A DNA stretch of 64,000 bases from Rhodococcus marinonascens NBRC 14363 (GTDB taxonomy: Bacteria; Actinomycetota; Actinomycetes; Mycobacteriales; Mycobacteriaceae): positions 186,001-250,000 of the forward strand of contig NZ_BCXB01000001.1 of NCBI RefSeq assembly GCF_001894885.1, written 5' to 3'. How positions within the stretch are numbered: the stretch's first letter is position 1; the number at the start of each line of letters is the position of its first letter. A program made the position numbers and the translations under genes. The notes beneath the pieces were generated by a model, which saw nothing but the letters and a program-made list of their open reading frames with translations, was not told where the DNA came from and made no database searches. Below, in pieces: positions 1 to 8,994 of this stretch.

Positions 1-1090
1 CGCCGACGTTCATCGGATACTTGCCGACGAGAGTCGTGTCGACCTTCGCCTCGCGCCCATATGCGGGAGCGGTCGGCCACAGCCGCAACGCCTCGTCGAG
101 CATGCGCCGCACATACCGGAGTTTGGCGATCTGCTCGAATGCCGGGGCCTCGTCACCCCAGACGGCGTCCACCTCGGCCTGCGCCTTCGCGAGGACGTCG
201 GGGTGCCGTGACAGGTAGTACAGGGCAAACGACAATGCGCCGGAGGTTGTTTCGTGCCCCGCGACCAGAAAGGTGACCACCTGATGACGGATGTTCAGTT
301 CGTCGATCCGGTTGGAATCATTCTCTCTGGCAGCCCTCAACATGAGTTCGAGGAGGTCCTCGGGACCGGCATCGGTACCGTCACGTCGACTGCGGATCAC
401 CTCGTCGACGACCTCCGCCAGGTACTCGATGTTGGCGACGTTGCGCCGGTCCGACCGCCGGGTAAGGACACGTCCGAGCGCCGTCGCCCTCACGAGGGCG
501 GTGCGCTGCGAATGACCGAGAGCATTCACCATCGCCTGCACGAACGGATGCGGGCGCTCCCGCTTGAACGAGTCGAACGAGTAGCTGAACCCGGTGCGGC
601 CGATGGTTTCCAGCGTCACCTTCGTCATGTCCGAAGACACGTCCACAGCCCCACCGTCCACGAACTGGTCCCAGTGCTCCGTCAGTTCGCCCGCGACGTC
701 GAGCATCGTGCGGTGGTAGGAGCGCATCGCGGACTTCGTGAAGGCCGGGGCGAGGAGATTGTGCGCCTTGCCCCAGTTCGGCTCGTGGTCGTATGCGGTG
801 AACAGGCCGTCGCCGCCGATCTCGCGCAGCGAGGCGACACCGGGGGCAAGGTGTTTGCCGAACCGGGAATCGTCGGAGAGTTCGGCGACCATGTCAGCAC
901 CGGACACGAACACGAACCGATTGCCGAGCGCCTTGCGTTCGAAGATGGGCCCGAGGGGCTTACCGACGTCCATCGAGTTCTGCAGGGGAGTGCGGATGCT
1001 GACCCCAAACAAATCGCCGAGGATGGGGACTCGCCAGCGCGAATGCGGAATGCTTGCCTCTGCCGCATTGCGCGCTGATTCGACCCTCAT
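1..1090 (-). CDS. CYP102-type cytochrome P450, 5' part (cut by window edge)
   Basis: The gene reads leftward from an ATG at 1090 and is open to the window edge, so only about 363 N-terminal residues are seen. The frame contains the I-helix oxygen-binding motif AGHETTSGAL and the K-helix ExxR motif in EALRLWPTAP, followed by a stretch ending VDTTLVGKYPMNVG. These match the haem domain of P450 BM3-like CYP102 enzymes, which hydroxylate fatty acids. The haem-binding cysteine lies beyond the edge. Many CYP102 proteins carry a fused FMN/FAD reductase; whether this one does cannot be seen. The family call is from motif recognition by eye. Confidence 0.85.
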   Translation of the reverse strand, partial: MRVESARNAAEASIPHSRWRVPILGDLFGVSIRTPLQNSMDVGKPLGPIFERKALGNRFVFVSGADMVAELSDDSRFGKHLAPGVASLREIGGDGLFTAYDHEPNWGKAHNLLAPAFTKSAMRSYHRTMLDVAGELTEHWDQFVDGGAVDVSSDMTKVTLETIGRTGFSYSFDSFKRERPHPFVQAMVNALGHSQRTALVRATALGRVLTRRSDRRNVANIEYLAEVVDEVIRSRRDGTDAGPEDLLELMLRAARENDSNRIDELNIRHQVVTFLVAGHETTSGALSFALYYLSRHPDVLAKAQAEVDAVWGDEAPAFEQIAKLRYVRRMLDEALRLWPTAPAYGREAKVDTTLVGKYPMNVG

Positions 1091-1191
1091 TGTCGACCCC
1101 GTATCGAGTTAGCCTGCATTTGCTGAATCGATGTCTGATACGCAAGGTACGCCATACCGAACCGGTGTCAAGTACCAGCAGGCCGGGCGAG

Positions 1192-2058
1192 TCATTCGGC
1201 TGAACGCGATGCGCCTCCGACGATCGACTCCTTCCGCGATTCCGCCAGACCCGCGTACCACGAGATGAATTCGTAGGTGAGGTGTGAGGCCGCGACGCTG
1301 GTGATCTCTGCGTGGTCGTACGACGGCGCGACCTCGACGACGTCCGCGCCGATGAGGTTGAGTTCGCGGAGGCCGCGGAGGATTTCGAGCAGTTCGCGGC
1401 TGGTCATGCCGCCAGCCTCGGGCGTCCCGGTGCCGGGCGCGTGTGCGGGGTCGAGCACATCGATGTCGATCGAGACGTACAGGGGGCGGTTCCCGACCCG
1501 GTCACGCAAAGCATCGACGATCTCGTCCACTCCACGGCGAAACACGTCGGCGGACGTGTAGATGCCGAAGCCGAACCGTCGATCGTCCTCGAGGTCTTTC
1601 TTTCCGTACAGCGGGCCTCGGGTGCCGACATGGCTGAGTGCCTCGGTGTCGACGATGCCCTCCTCGACCGCCCGGCGGAAGGGGGTGCCGTGCGTGTACT
1701 CGGCCCCGAAAATACGTGTCCCACGTGTCCAGATGCGCGTCGAAGTGCAGCAGCGCGACAGGTCCGTGCACCGCCGCCACCGAGCGCAGCAGTGGGAGTG
1801 CGATCGTGTGGTCTCCACCGATGCAGACGAGCTTGGCGCCGTCGGCCGCGAACCTGCCCGAGGCGCCTTCCAGGGTGTCGATGGCCTCGTTGATGTTGTA
1901 GGGGTTCAAGGCGACGTCACCGGCGTCCGCGACCTGCATGGCAGCGAACGGGGAGATATCGACGGCCGGGTTGTAGGGGCGCAGCAACCGACTGGCCTCA
2001 CGGATGGCCGACGGACCGAACCGGGCACCCGGACGGTAGGACACACCGCTGTCGAGGC
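1192..2058 (-). pseudogene. Agmatinase/ureohydrolase fragment, 5'-truncated and frameshifted
   Basis: Two overlapping minus-strand frames together encode most of an agmatinase-type ureohydrolase. The upstream frame, starting near 2058, carries [30 protein letters not shown] and the metal-binding [10 protein letters not shown]. The frame is then lost near 1709 at a run of four T (coding sense TATTTTCGGGG). Removing one T restores [20 protein letters not shown] and the rest of the protein, including [21 protein letters not shown], down to the stop at 1192. The normal N-terminus of about 40 residues before DSGVSYRPG is absent; the DNA there belongs to a LysR-type gene on the other strand. So the gene has at least one lesion (deletion) and a second that could be a sequencing error. 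Confidence 0.8.
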
Positions 2059-2269
2059 GGAACTCATCCTCGTGCTGTCTGGCGCCTTTATCGGATACCT
2101 GCCAGAGCACTACGCGGAGCACTGGGTGGACCGCGGCCGGCTCCGAGCAATTCTGCCGACGTCGTTCGGCTATCAGGCACCGTTTTCCCTGATCTACCGC
2201 CGTGGGCGGGCCCGCGAACAAATGGTCCTCACGTTCCGCGAGTACGTCCGGACCAGCATGGGAAGCTGA
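2047..2269 (+). pseudogene. LysR-family regulator, 3' remnant
   Basis: The plus frame ending at the TGA at 2267-2269 encodes about 70 residues typical of the C-terminal end of LysR substrate-binding domains: [20 protein letters not shown], a GRLRAILP stretch and a terminal REYVR segment. Nothing of the helix-turn-helix or the rest of the effector domain is found upstream, because the DNA before about 2050 is the broken agmatinase on the opposite strand. The fragment therefore looks like the 3' end of a regulator that was once divergent from the agmatinase gene. Exact left limit uncertain by about 10 bases. Confidence 0.7.
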
Positions 2270-2352
2270 GCGCGCCGTCAAGCAGTGGCGCGGCGGCAGA
2301 CGGAGGCGCGCTCGAGACAGTTGTCGGGGCCGACGACCCTGATGGCAGAACT

Positions 2353-2381
2353 GGGGCCGCACCCCGACGGGATGCGGCCCC
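2353..2381 (-). terminator. Hairpin terminator after cspA
   Basis: A 9-bp perfect inverted repeat (GGGGCCGCA at 2353-2361 and TGCGGCCCC at 2373-2381) with an 11-nt loop lies 19 bases past the cspA stop. No U-tract follows on either strand, as is common in actinobacteria. It could serve both cspA and, from the other side, the LysR remnant. Confidence 0.55.
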
Positions 2382-2399
2382 ACATTCGAGCGAGATAGG

Positions 2400-2603
2400 T
2401 CAGACGGCCCGGACATTCTGGGCTTGCGGGCCCTTCTGACCCTGGCCGACCTCGAACTCCACCCTCTGGTTCTCTTCGAGCGACTTATAGCCGCTGCCGG
2501 AGATCTCCGAGTAGTGGACGAATACGTCCGCGCTACCGTCGTCCGGTGCGATGAAACCGAAGCCTTTCTCGCTGTTGAACCACTTCACAACACCCTGCGC
2601 CAT
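2400..2603 (-). CDS. cspA: Cold-shock protein, CspA family
   Basis: A 67-residue single cold-shock domain starting [21 protein letters not shown]1 (KGFGFI, residues 13-18) and RNP2 (VFVHY, residues 27-31) are intact and the length is normal for the family. Such proteins bind single-stranded RNA/DNA and act as RNA chaperones in the cytoplasm. The internal ATG at 2603 is chosen over an in-frame start 11 codons upstream because AGGGAGA sits just before it and the family begins here. It is monocistronic, with a hairpin terminator downstream. Confidence 0.95.
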   Translation of the reverse strand: MAQGVVKWFNSEKGFGFIAPDDGSADVFVHYSEISGSGYKSLEENQRVEFEVGQGQKGPQAQNVRAV

Positions 2604-2882
2604 ATCGATCTCTCCCTGAAACTGTCGGGATCTCACATCGAGACCTCGATCGGTGGAAACTCCATCCTGTCATCTCTGGGACGAGACGATGCGTTTTCCG
2701 GCGGTGAGTCGAATGAACCGTCGAGCGACGCAAGTACGTGCGGGTTGCTCGGGGGAGGGGAATCGGGGCTCGGTAGCCCTCATATTTGCGGCGTCACAGG
2801 TGTGTCTGATGTGAACAATGTGTCTCTCGATGGTTAGTGTTCGCAGTGAGAATCGCTTACCCCGCAGACGGATAGGTGACCA

Positions 2883-3848
2883 GTGAAGGCAATAGTCCAA
2901 GACCGATACGGAACCGCAGATCTGTCGCAGTTCATGGATATCGACAAGCCAAAGATCGGTGACCGCGACATACTCGTTCGCGTCGCTGCTGCCGGTCTGG
3001 ACCCTGGCATCTGGCATCTCATGACAGGCCGCCCCTATCCGGTGCGGATGGGCTTCGGTCTCCGCAGACCCAAGACACCGGTACTCGGTGCCGACACCGC
3101 CGGCCACGTCGAGGCAGTCGGGAGAAACGTCACCCGCTTCGCGCCCGGCGACGAGGTATTCGGCGTATGCAAGGGCTCCTTTGCCGAATACGCCCGCACG
3201 ACCTCGGACAAACTGGTGTCTAAGCCGCCGAATCTCACCTTCGAGCAGGCGGCCGCAGTGCCGACATCGGCCGTCACTGCACTGCGGGGATTGCGCGACA
3301 CGGGGAACATCCAATCCGGGCAGCGGGTACTTATCATCGGGGCAGCGGGAGGCGTCGGGACGTTCGCGGTACAGATCGCGAAGGCGTACGGGGCGGAAGT
3401 CACCGGGGTGTGCAGCACCGCCAAGACGGACCTGGTTCGCGCCCTGGGCGCCGACGACGTCATCGACTACCTCCACCAGGACTTCGCCGACGGCAGTCGA
3501 TACGACCTCGTTCTGGACACCGCCGGCCATCGCTCCCTGTCTCACCTGCGCCGCGCCATCACGCCGCGGGGCAGATTGGTGATCGTCGGGTCGGAAGTGG
3601 GTGGCCGACTGCTGGGAGGCACTGATCGGCAACTCCGCGCGATGCTGCTGTCACCGTTCGTCGGCCAGAAACTCGGAACACTCGTTGCGATGGCGAACCA
3701 GGAAGATCTCGAGACCGTGGCCGATCTCCTCGCCACGGATGCCATCACGCCCGTCATCGACCGGACCTACACCCTCGGCCGCGTCCCCGAAGCCATCCGG
3801 TATCTCCACGACGGCCACGCTCGCGGAAAAGTCGTCATCACCGTGTAG
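2883..3848 (+). CDS. Medium-chain NAD(P)-dependent alcohol dehydrogenase / quinone-oxidoreductase-like protein
   Basis: A 321-residue protein of the zinc-less medium-chain dehydrogenase/reductase family. The N-terminal GroES-like domain is followed by the nucleotide-binding fold with GAAGGVG at residues 153-159. The usual catalytic zinc cysteine/histidine set and structural zinc cysteines are not apparent, which fits the quinone oxidoreductase-like branch. The start is GTG at 2883, giving the family-typical MKAIVQDRYG. It stands alone between cspA and the convergent hut operon; substrate unknown. Confidence 0.88.
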   Translation: MKAIVQDRYGTADLSQFMDIDKPKIGDRDILVRVAAAGLDPGIWHLMTGRPYPVRMGFGLRRPKTPVLGADTAGHVEAVGRNVTRFAPGDEVFGVCKGSFAEYARTTSDKLVSKPPNLTFEQAAAVPTSAVTALRGLRDTGNIQSGQRVLIIGAAGGVGTFAVQIAKAYGAEVTGVCSTAKTDLVRALGADDVIDYLHQDFADGSRYDLVLDTAGHRSLSHLRRAITPRGRLVIVGSEVGGRLLGGTDRQLRAMLLSPFVGQKLGTLVAMANQEDLETVADLLATDAITPVIDRTYTLGRVPEAIRYLHDGHARGKVVITV

Positions 3849-3884
3849 CGGGAGCGCCGGGAGCGCCGGGGGCGGCATGCGAAC

Positions 3885-4847
3885 TCAGCGCGGCGGCGGA
3901 ATCCGTTTGGTGACGATCCGATGGATCAACCGGGCGGCGGTGCGCGCCGTGCGGTTGTCGACGTCGAAGGCAGGATTGAGTTCGGCCACATCGCAGACTG
4001 CCAATTTTCCGCTCGCCGCTATTGCGTCGCAGACGAACTGGATCGTCTCCAGCGGAACACCGTACGCGGCGGGGGCGCTGACTCCCGGAGCTACGCTCGC
4101 GGGAAGGACATCGAGGTCGACGGTGAGGTAGACGAGATCAGCTTCGGAGAGGAAGTCGCTGACGAAGACCGCCACCCGATGGCGGTCGGCGACGGAGCAT
4201 TCGTCGTCGAGTAGATAGTGGACGCCGAGGCTTCGGGCGGTCTCGAACAACGCCGTGGTGTTGCTTGGCTGGCTGATGCCGAGAACAGAGTACTGCAGTG
4301 TCGTGCCCGCCTCTCGTTCCCGTTCGATGATCTGCCGGAACGGCGTACCCGAACTGGGGACCGGATCGGCGCGAAGATCGAAGTGGGCGTCCAGATTCAG
4401 AATTCCGATTCGCAGGTCGGGACCCCGGGCAGAAGACTGTGCCAGCCCGAGGTATGTCCCGTAGGCGACCTCGTGACCTCCGCCGAGGACTACCGGGAAT
4501 CGGCCGGCGTCGAGAGCCGCGGCGACTGCTTCGCCGAGCGCCTCCTGCCCGGCTTCGAGTCGGTCGTCGGTAACCGCGACGGTGCCGGCGTCGTAGGCTC
4601 TGACGGGCTCGGCGATTGCCATCGACGACAGTGCACCCCGCAAGGCGTCGGGTCCTGCGGCAGCGCCTCGGCGCCCCATATTCCGCGCCACACCCTCGTC
4701 GCTCGCGAATCCTATGAAAACGCAGGTACAGGAACCGGATTCGTCGCCCAGCTGTGTCACCGCCTGATGCCATCGCAGATGTTCCTGCGTAGTCCCGTCC
4801 ACCCGTCCAGTCCAGGCTGGTGGTGGCTCCAGCGGTTTCTCGGTCAT
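3885..4847 (-). CDS. hutG: Formimidoylglutamase (HutG)
   Basis: A 320-residue ureohydrolase-family enzyme expected to split N-formimidoyl-L-glutamate into glutamate and formamide, the last step of histidine degradation. Manganese ligands are visible: H125 in GGGHEVAYG, the D153-x-H155-x-D157 set in NLDAHFDLR, and D244/D246 in TVDLDVLPASVAPG. The ATG at 4847 is chosen because it overlaps the hutI stop by 4 nt (ATGA), showing translational coupling; the frame stays open upstream inside hutI but without homology. It is the last gene of the leftward hutU-hutI-hutG operon. Confidence 0.92.
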   Translation of the reverse strand: MTEKPLEPPPAWTGRVDGTTQEHLRWHQAVTQLGDESGSCTCVFIGFASDEGVARNMGRRGAAAGPDALRGALSSMAIAEPVRAYDAGTVAVTDDRLEAGQEALGEAVAAALDAGRFPVVLGGGHEVAYGTYLGLAQSSARGPDLRIGILNLDAHFDLRADPVPSSGTPFRQIIEREREAGTTLQYSVLGISQPSNTTALFETARSLGVHYLLDDECSVADRHRVAVFVSDFLSEADLVYLTVDLDVLPASVAPGVSAPAAYGVPLETIQFVCDAIAASGKLAVCDVAELNPAFDVDNRTARTAARLIHRIVTKRIPPPR

Positions 4848-6067
4848 CGGACTGCCCTCTCTTTCTCGTGGCTGCGGTGCGTCGAGTAGGCATGTTCGCC
4901 GCCCCGCCACACGTCGCTGATCAGGGGGACGCCGGGGCGGTAGGCCAGGTGCAGGTACGACGGGGCATCGAGGGCGAGGGCGTCGGCTCTCGCCCCGGGA
5001 CGCAGGACCCCGACGTCCTTGCGTTGCAGTGCGCGGGCGCCACCGGCGGTTGCCGCCCAGATGGCTTCGTCGGGGGTCATATGCATGTCCCGCACGGCGA
5101 TTGCGATGCAAAACGGCAGGTTGGTGGTGTAGCTAGTGCCGGGATTGCAATCGGCCCCCAGCGCAACGGTGACGCCCGCGTCGAGCAGAGCGCGCGCGTC
5201 CGGGTACTTGTTCCTGGTGGAGAAATCTGCACCCGGCAGCAGTGTGGCGACCGTCGAACCCCCTGCCAGGGCGTCGATGTCGGCCTGCGTGGTGTAGCAG
5301 ACGTGATCGACCGAGGCGGCCCCAAGTTCCACGGCCAGTTGCACTCCGGGACCCTCCCGGAGCTGGTTGCCGTGGACGCGGGGGATCAGCCCCCTGGCCA
5401 TTCCGGCCGTCAGAACGGCGTGGGCCTGGTCTCGATCGAACGCACCCGTCTCACAGAAGACATCGATCCATTTAGCCTGCGGTGCACAGGCATCGATCAT
5501 CTCCTCGCACACCATCCGGACGTAGTCGTCGGCACGTCCCGCGTACTCCGGCGGCGGCACGTGAGCGGCGAGCAGTGTCACCTCATCCGTCAGTGACGCC
5601 GCGATCTTGGTGCTGCGCAGTTCGTGTGCGACCGTCTGCCCGTATCCGGTCTTGCATTCGATGGTGGTACTTCCCGACCGAAGCGATTCGCCGAGGAGTC
5701 GCCTCGTATTCGCCTGCAACTGTTCGTCGGTCGCGTTCCGCGTTGCCTCGATCGTACTGCGGATGCCGCCGGCCGCATACGGCTGACCGGCCATCCGTGC
5801 CGCAAATTCCTCCGCACGTTCGCCGCCGAAAACGAGGTGTGCGTGGCTCTCGACGAAGCCTGGAAGCACCGCCCGGCCGTCGAGTTCGTACCCGAAGTCC
5901 GCGGCCGGTGCCGAGTCCGCGGTGCCGACCCAGGCCACCATGCCGCCGTCGAAGATGACGGCTGCATCGCGGATAATCCCGAGCGGACCGTCCCCGACCG
6001 TCGGGTCGTTGGTTACCAGGGTGCCGATTCCGGTCAGCACCATGGAGCGGGATGCGTTCGCGATCAC
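4844..6067 (-). CDS. hutI: Imidazolonepropionase (HutI)
   Basis: A 407-residue amidohydrolase-superfamily enzyme that hydrolyses imidazolonepropionate to formimidoylglutamate. It has the metal-binding HAH in PGFVESHAHLVFGGERAEEF, the substrate-site region IECKTGYGQ, the HGNQL histidine and the late aspartate in ALGADCNPGT, as in the family. The GTG at 6067 is preferred because GGAAGG lies 7 nt upstream; an internal ATG at 6043 is an alternative. The 3' end overlaps hutG by 4 nt, and hutU ends about 60 bases upstream. Confidence 0.93.
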   Translation of the reverse strand: MIANASRSMVLTGIGTLVTNDPTVGDGPLGIIRDAAVIFDGGMVAWVGTADSAPAADFGYELDGRAVLPGFVESHAHLVFGGERAEEFAARMAGQPYAAGGIRSTIEATRNATDEQLQANTRRLLGESLRSGSTTIECKTGYGQTVAHELRSTKIAASLTDEVTLLAAHVPPPEYAGRADDYVRMVCEEMIDACAPQAKWIDVFCETGAFDRDQAHAVLTAGMARGLIPRVHGNQLREGPGVQLAVELGAASVDHVCYTTQADIDALAGGSTVATLLPGADFSTRNKYPDARALLDAGVTVALGADCNPGTSYTTNLPFCIAIAVRDMHMTPDEAIWAATAGGARALQRKDVGVLRPGARADALALDAPSYLHLAYRPGVPLISDVWRGGEHAYSTHRSHEKERAVR

Positions 6068-6129
6068 TGCAATTCCTTCCAGTCGTTCGACAGTGCCGGC
6101 TATTCGGGCGGGTGGTTACGCGCGGGCGG

Positions 6130-7806
6130 TCATCCTTCTGACATCGGCACCCGCACGCCGAGCTCTCGTGCGACGTCGATCGCGTGGTCGTATCCGGCGT
6201 CGACGTGCCGAATGACGCCCATGCCGGGATCGTTCGTCAACACTCGTGCCAATTTCTCGGCGGCCAGGTCGGTGCCGTCCGCAACGCACACCTGACCGGC
6301 GTGGATCGAACGTCCCATCCCGACTCCGCCGCCCTGGTGGATGGATACCCAGGATGCCCCGGAGGCGGTGTTGACGAGCGCATTGAGCAGTGGCCAGTCG
6401 GCGATCGCGTCGGAGCCGTCGAGCATCGACTCGGTTTCGCGGTACGGGGAGGCGACGGAACCGGAATCGAGGTGGTCACGACCGATGACGACCGGTGCGG
6501 AGAGCTCACCGGACGCGACCATTTCGTTGAACTTCAGCCCCGCCTTGTGTCGTTCGCCGTAACCGAGCCAGCAGATGCGTGCGGGCAGACCCTGGAATGC
6601 CACCTTCTCGCCAGCCATCGTGATCCATCGACGCAGGGGCTCGTTCTCGGGAAACAACTCCAGGATCGCTTTGTCGGTGGCAGCGATATCCTTCGGGTCG
6701 CCCGAGAGCGCGGCCCAGCGGAACGGTCCCAGGCCCTCCTCGAAGAGCGGACGTATGTAGGCGGGCACGAATCCGGGGAAATCGAAGGCTCGGTGGTACC
6801 CGGCCATGCGCGCTTCGTCGCGGATCGAGTTGCCGTAGTCGAAGACCTCAGCGCCCTTGTCTTGGAACCCCACCATTGCGGCAACGTGGCGGGCCATCGA
6901 TGCGCGGGAGTCCTCGGTGAACTTCTCCGGGTCCTTCTCTGCCATCGCTTTCATATCGGCGAAATCGACCTTGAGAGGGAGGTAGGCCAGCGGGTCGTGG
7001 GCCGACGTCTGGTCAGTGACGACGTCGATCGGGGCGCCCATGGCGAGCAGTTCGGGGAGGGTGTGCGCGGCGTTGCCCTCGAGTCCGATGGACAGCGGAC
7101 GCTTGGCATCGCGCGCCTCGGTCGCGAGACGGAGGGCGTCGTGGACGTCGGTGGCCTTGGTGTCGAGGTACTTGTGTGCGATCCGCCGGTCGATGCGGGT
7201 GACGTCGCAGTCGATGCAGATTGCGACACCGCCGTTCATCGTCACGGCGAGAGGTTGGGCGCCGCCCATGCCGCCGAGGCCCGCGGTCAGCGTGATGGTG
7301 CCCGCGAGCGATCCACCGAAGCGCTTGCGGGCGACCGCAGCGAACGTCTCGTACGTGCCCTGCAGGATGCCCTGCGTGCCGATGTAGATCCAGGAACCGG
7401 CCGTCATCTGCCCGTACATGATGAGGCCGAGCGCGTCGAGCTTGCGGAACTCCTCCCAGTTCGCCCAGTCGCCCACCAAATTCGAATTCGCGAGGAGTAC
7501 CCGCGGTGCCCACTCACTGGTGCGGAAGACGCCGACCGGCTTGCCGGACTGCACCAGCATGGTCTCGTCGGACTTCAGCGTCTTCAATGTCCGAACCATC
7601 GCGTCGAACGCGTCCCAGCTACGTGCAGCCTTGCCGTTGCCCCCATAGACAACCAGCGAGTCGGGATGCTCGGCGACCTCGGGGTCAAGGTTGTTCATCA
7701 GCATGCGCAAGGCGCCTTCTTGCTGCCAGCCTAGTGTCGTGAGTTTGGTTCCGCGGGGGGCCGATACGTGGCGGGGCCCGGAAGCCGAAGATGTCGTCGT
7801 GGTCAT
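6130..7806 (-). CDS. hutU: Urocanate hydratase (HutU)
   Basis: A 558-residue protein matching urocanase in length and sequence, for example [47 protein letters not shown] and [20 protein letters not shown]. It uses tightly bound NAD+ to hydrate urocanate to imidazolonepropionate in the cytoplasm. The ATG at 7806 is chosen because AAGGAG lies 8 nt upstream; a GTG three codons earlier would sit on the ribosome site. First gene of the hutUIG operon, divergent from hutC. Confidence 0.95.
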   Translation of the reverse strand: MTTTTSSASGPRHVSAPRGTKLTTLGWQQEGALRMLMNNLDPEVAEHPDSLVVYGGNGKAARSWDAFDAMVRTLKTLKSDETMLVQSGKPVGVFRTSEWAPRVLLANSNLVGDWANWEEFRKLDALGLIMYGQMTAGSWIYIGTQGILQGTYETFAAVARKRFGGSLAGTITLTAGLGGMGGAQPLAVTMNGGVAICIDCDVTRIDRRIAHKYLDTKATDVHDALRLATEARDAKRPLSIGLEGNAAHTLPELLAMGAPIDVVTDQTSAHDPLAYLPLKVDFADMKAMAEKDPEKFTEDSRASMARHVAAMVGFQDKGAEVFDYGNSIRDEARMAGYHRAFDFPGFVPAYIRPLFEEGLGPFRWAALSGDPKDIAATDKAILELFPENEPLRRWITMAGEKVAFQGLPARICWLGYGERHKAGLKFNEMVASGELSAPVVIGRDHLDSGSVASPYRETESMLDGSDAIADWPLLNALVNTASGASWVSIHQGGGVGMGRSIHAGQVCVADGTDLAAEKLARVLTNDPGMGVIRHVDAGYDHAIDVARELGVRVPMSEG

Positions 7807-7998
7807 GTCGTGCACTCCTTGAGGGGTGGATGGGGGAAAGTCTTGGCCGGCATGAGGTTGATCTCGGGAGGCCGACCGCCTGTCATAGGCCGTTGGTTCT
7901 CTCTGCTACGAGCTGGCAGGCACTGAATCGGGTGTGCTGTCCCATGTGCTGATCTCAGTGTGCGCTGGCTCACTCAATTTATCGCCTGAGTGTATAGT

Positions 7999-8012
7999 CT
8001 TGTATAGACAAG
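7999..8012. promoter_or_regulatory. Putative HutC operator in hutU-hutC intergenic region
   Basis: A perfect 5-bp inverted repeat, CTTGTATAGACAAG, lies between the divergent hutU and hutC starts. A direct repeat of TGTATAG occurs at 7991-7997 and 8001-8007, about one helix turn apart. Palindromes built on CTTGT/ACAAG are typical of HutC-type GntR repressors. The surrounding 7807-8134 stretch of about 330 bases holds no gene and must contain both promoters. Confidence 0.6.
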
Positions 8013-8134
8013 TCGATGTCAAGTCTCCTCCTGGCAGGGCAGGCGATTGCGGCCGATCCGTGCGATCGGCCGCTAGACTGCAGCGGCCGATCGCACGGAA
8101 GTCCATCGGTATCGCGGAAAAAAGGGGGTCAGCG

Positions 8135-8893
8135 GTGCGGATCGGAGCAGTCGATGCCGAGCTTGCTGCGTTGTACCACGGGCCGCGGGCGGGGTCCGCT
8201 CCAGCGTACGAACGCGTCAAGCACCTGATCGTGTCGCAGATCAACGCCGGCCGCTGGCAGGAAGGCGATCAGCTGCCGTCGGAGAATCAACTGGTCGATG
8301 CGTTGGGTCTCTCCCGCATGACCATCAACCGAGCGCTGCGCGAACTCGCCGCCGACGGGATGGTGGTGCGGCTGATGGGTGTGGGCACGTTCGTGGCGGC
8401 CAGAAAGTCCGCCTCATCACTGTTCGAGGTCAGGAACATTGCCGACGAGATCCATCAACGTGGTCACCGCCACCGAACCGAAGTCGTCTACGTTCGTGAG
8501 GAAGACGTCGATCCTGCGAACTCTCTCATCCGGGAATCCCTCCGCGGCAAAGTGTTCCACTCGCTGATGGTGCACTTCGAGGACGAGACGCCGATCCAGG
8601 TCGAGGACAGGTTCGTCAACCCAGCCGAGGTGCCACGGTATCCAGACCAGGACTTCACTCGTCAGACGCCCAATCACTATCTGGGGGTGGAGGCTCCGCT
8701 GGCGCGGGGCGAGCACGTTGTCGAAGCGATCCTCGCGGCACCCGACGAATGTCGACTCCTCCATATCGAGCGCTCCGAGCCGTGCTTGGTGATCCGGCGT
8801 CGAACGTGGTCGTCGAGAGGGCTGGTCAGCGCGGCGCGCTTGGTGCATCCCGGCTCGCGGAGTCGTCTCGAAGGGGCGTTCGGGACTCGCTGA
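8135..8893 (+). CDS. hutC: GntR-family transcriptional repressor, HutC type
   Basis: About 252 residues: an N-terminal winged helix (around residues 25-90, including GDQLPSENQLVDALGLSR and TINRALRELAADG) and a C-terminal UTRA ligand domain ending in CLVIRRRTWSSRG. HutC repressors are released by urocanate, the hutU substrate. The frame is open far upstream, but the GTG at 8135 is preferred because it follows AAAAGGGGG and begins at the family-typical position. It is divergent from hutUIG with a palindrome between them, so autoregulation is likely. Confidence 0.88.
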   Translation: MRIGAVDAELAALYHGPRAGSAPAYERVKHLIVSQINAGRWQEGDQLPSENQLVDALGLSRMTINRALRELAADGMVVRLMGVGTFVAARKSASSLFEVRNIADEIHQRGHRHRTEVVYVREEDVDPANSLIRESLRGKVFHSLMVHFEDETPIQVEDRFVNPAEVPRYPDQDFTRQTPNHYLGVEAPLARGEHVVEAILAAPDECRLLHIERSEPCLVIRRRTWSSRGLVSAARLVHPGSRSRLEGAFGTR

Positions 8894-8994
8894 TGTGCTG
8901 ACACTGCCGCGTCCCGGTTTGGATGATGTTCAGTGAGAGGTGTCGGGGGCGTTCGTCGAGATGTCCAACCTCGGCAGATGTGTAATCTTTAGCA

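Noticed and set aside
1502-2416. 304-residue minus frame as one complete protein
   Set aside because: It joins agmatinase sequence to antisense LysR sequence and leaves the agmatinase frame at 1709; it is a by-product of the deletion and frameshift.
6184-7734. 516-residue plus-strand open frame antisense to hutU
   Set aside because: Shadow of hutU codon bias in a high-GC genome; the minus strand encodes an unmistakable urocanase.
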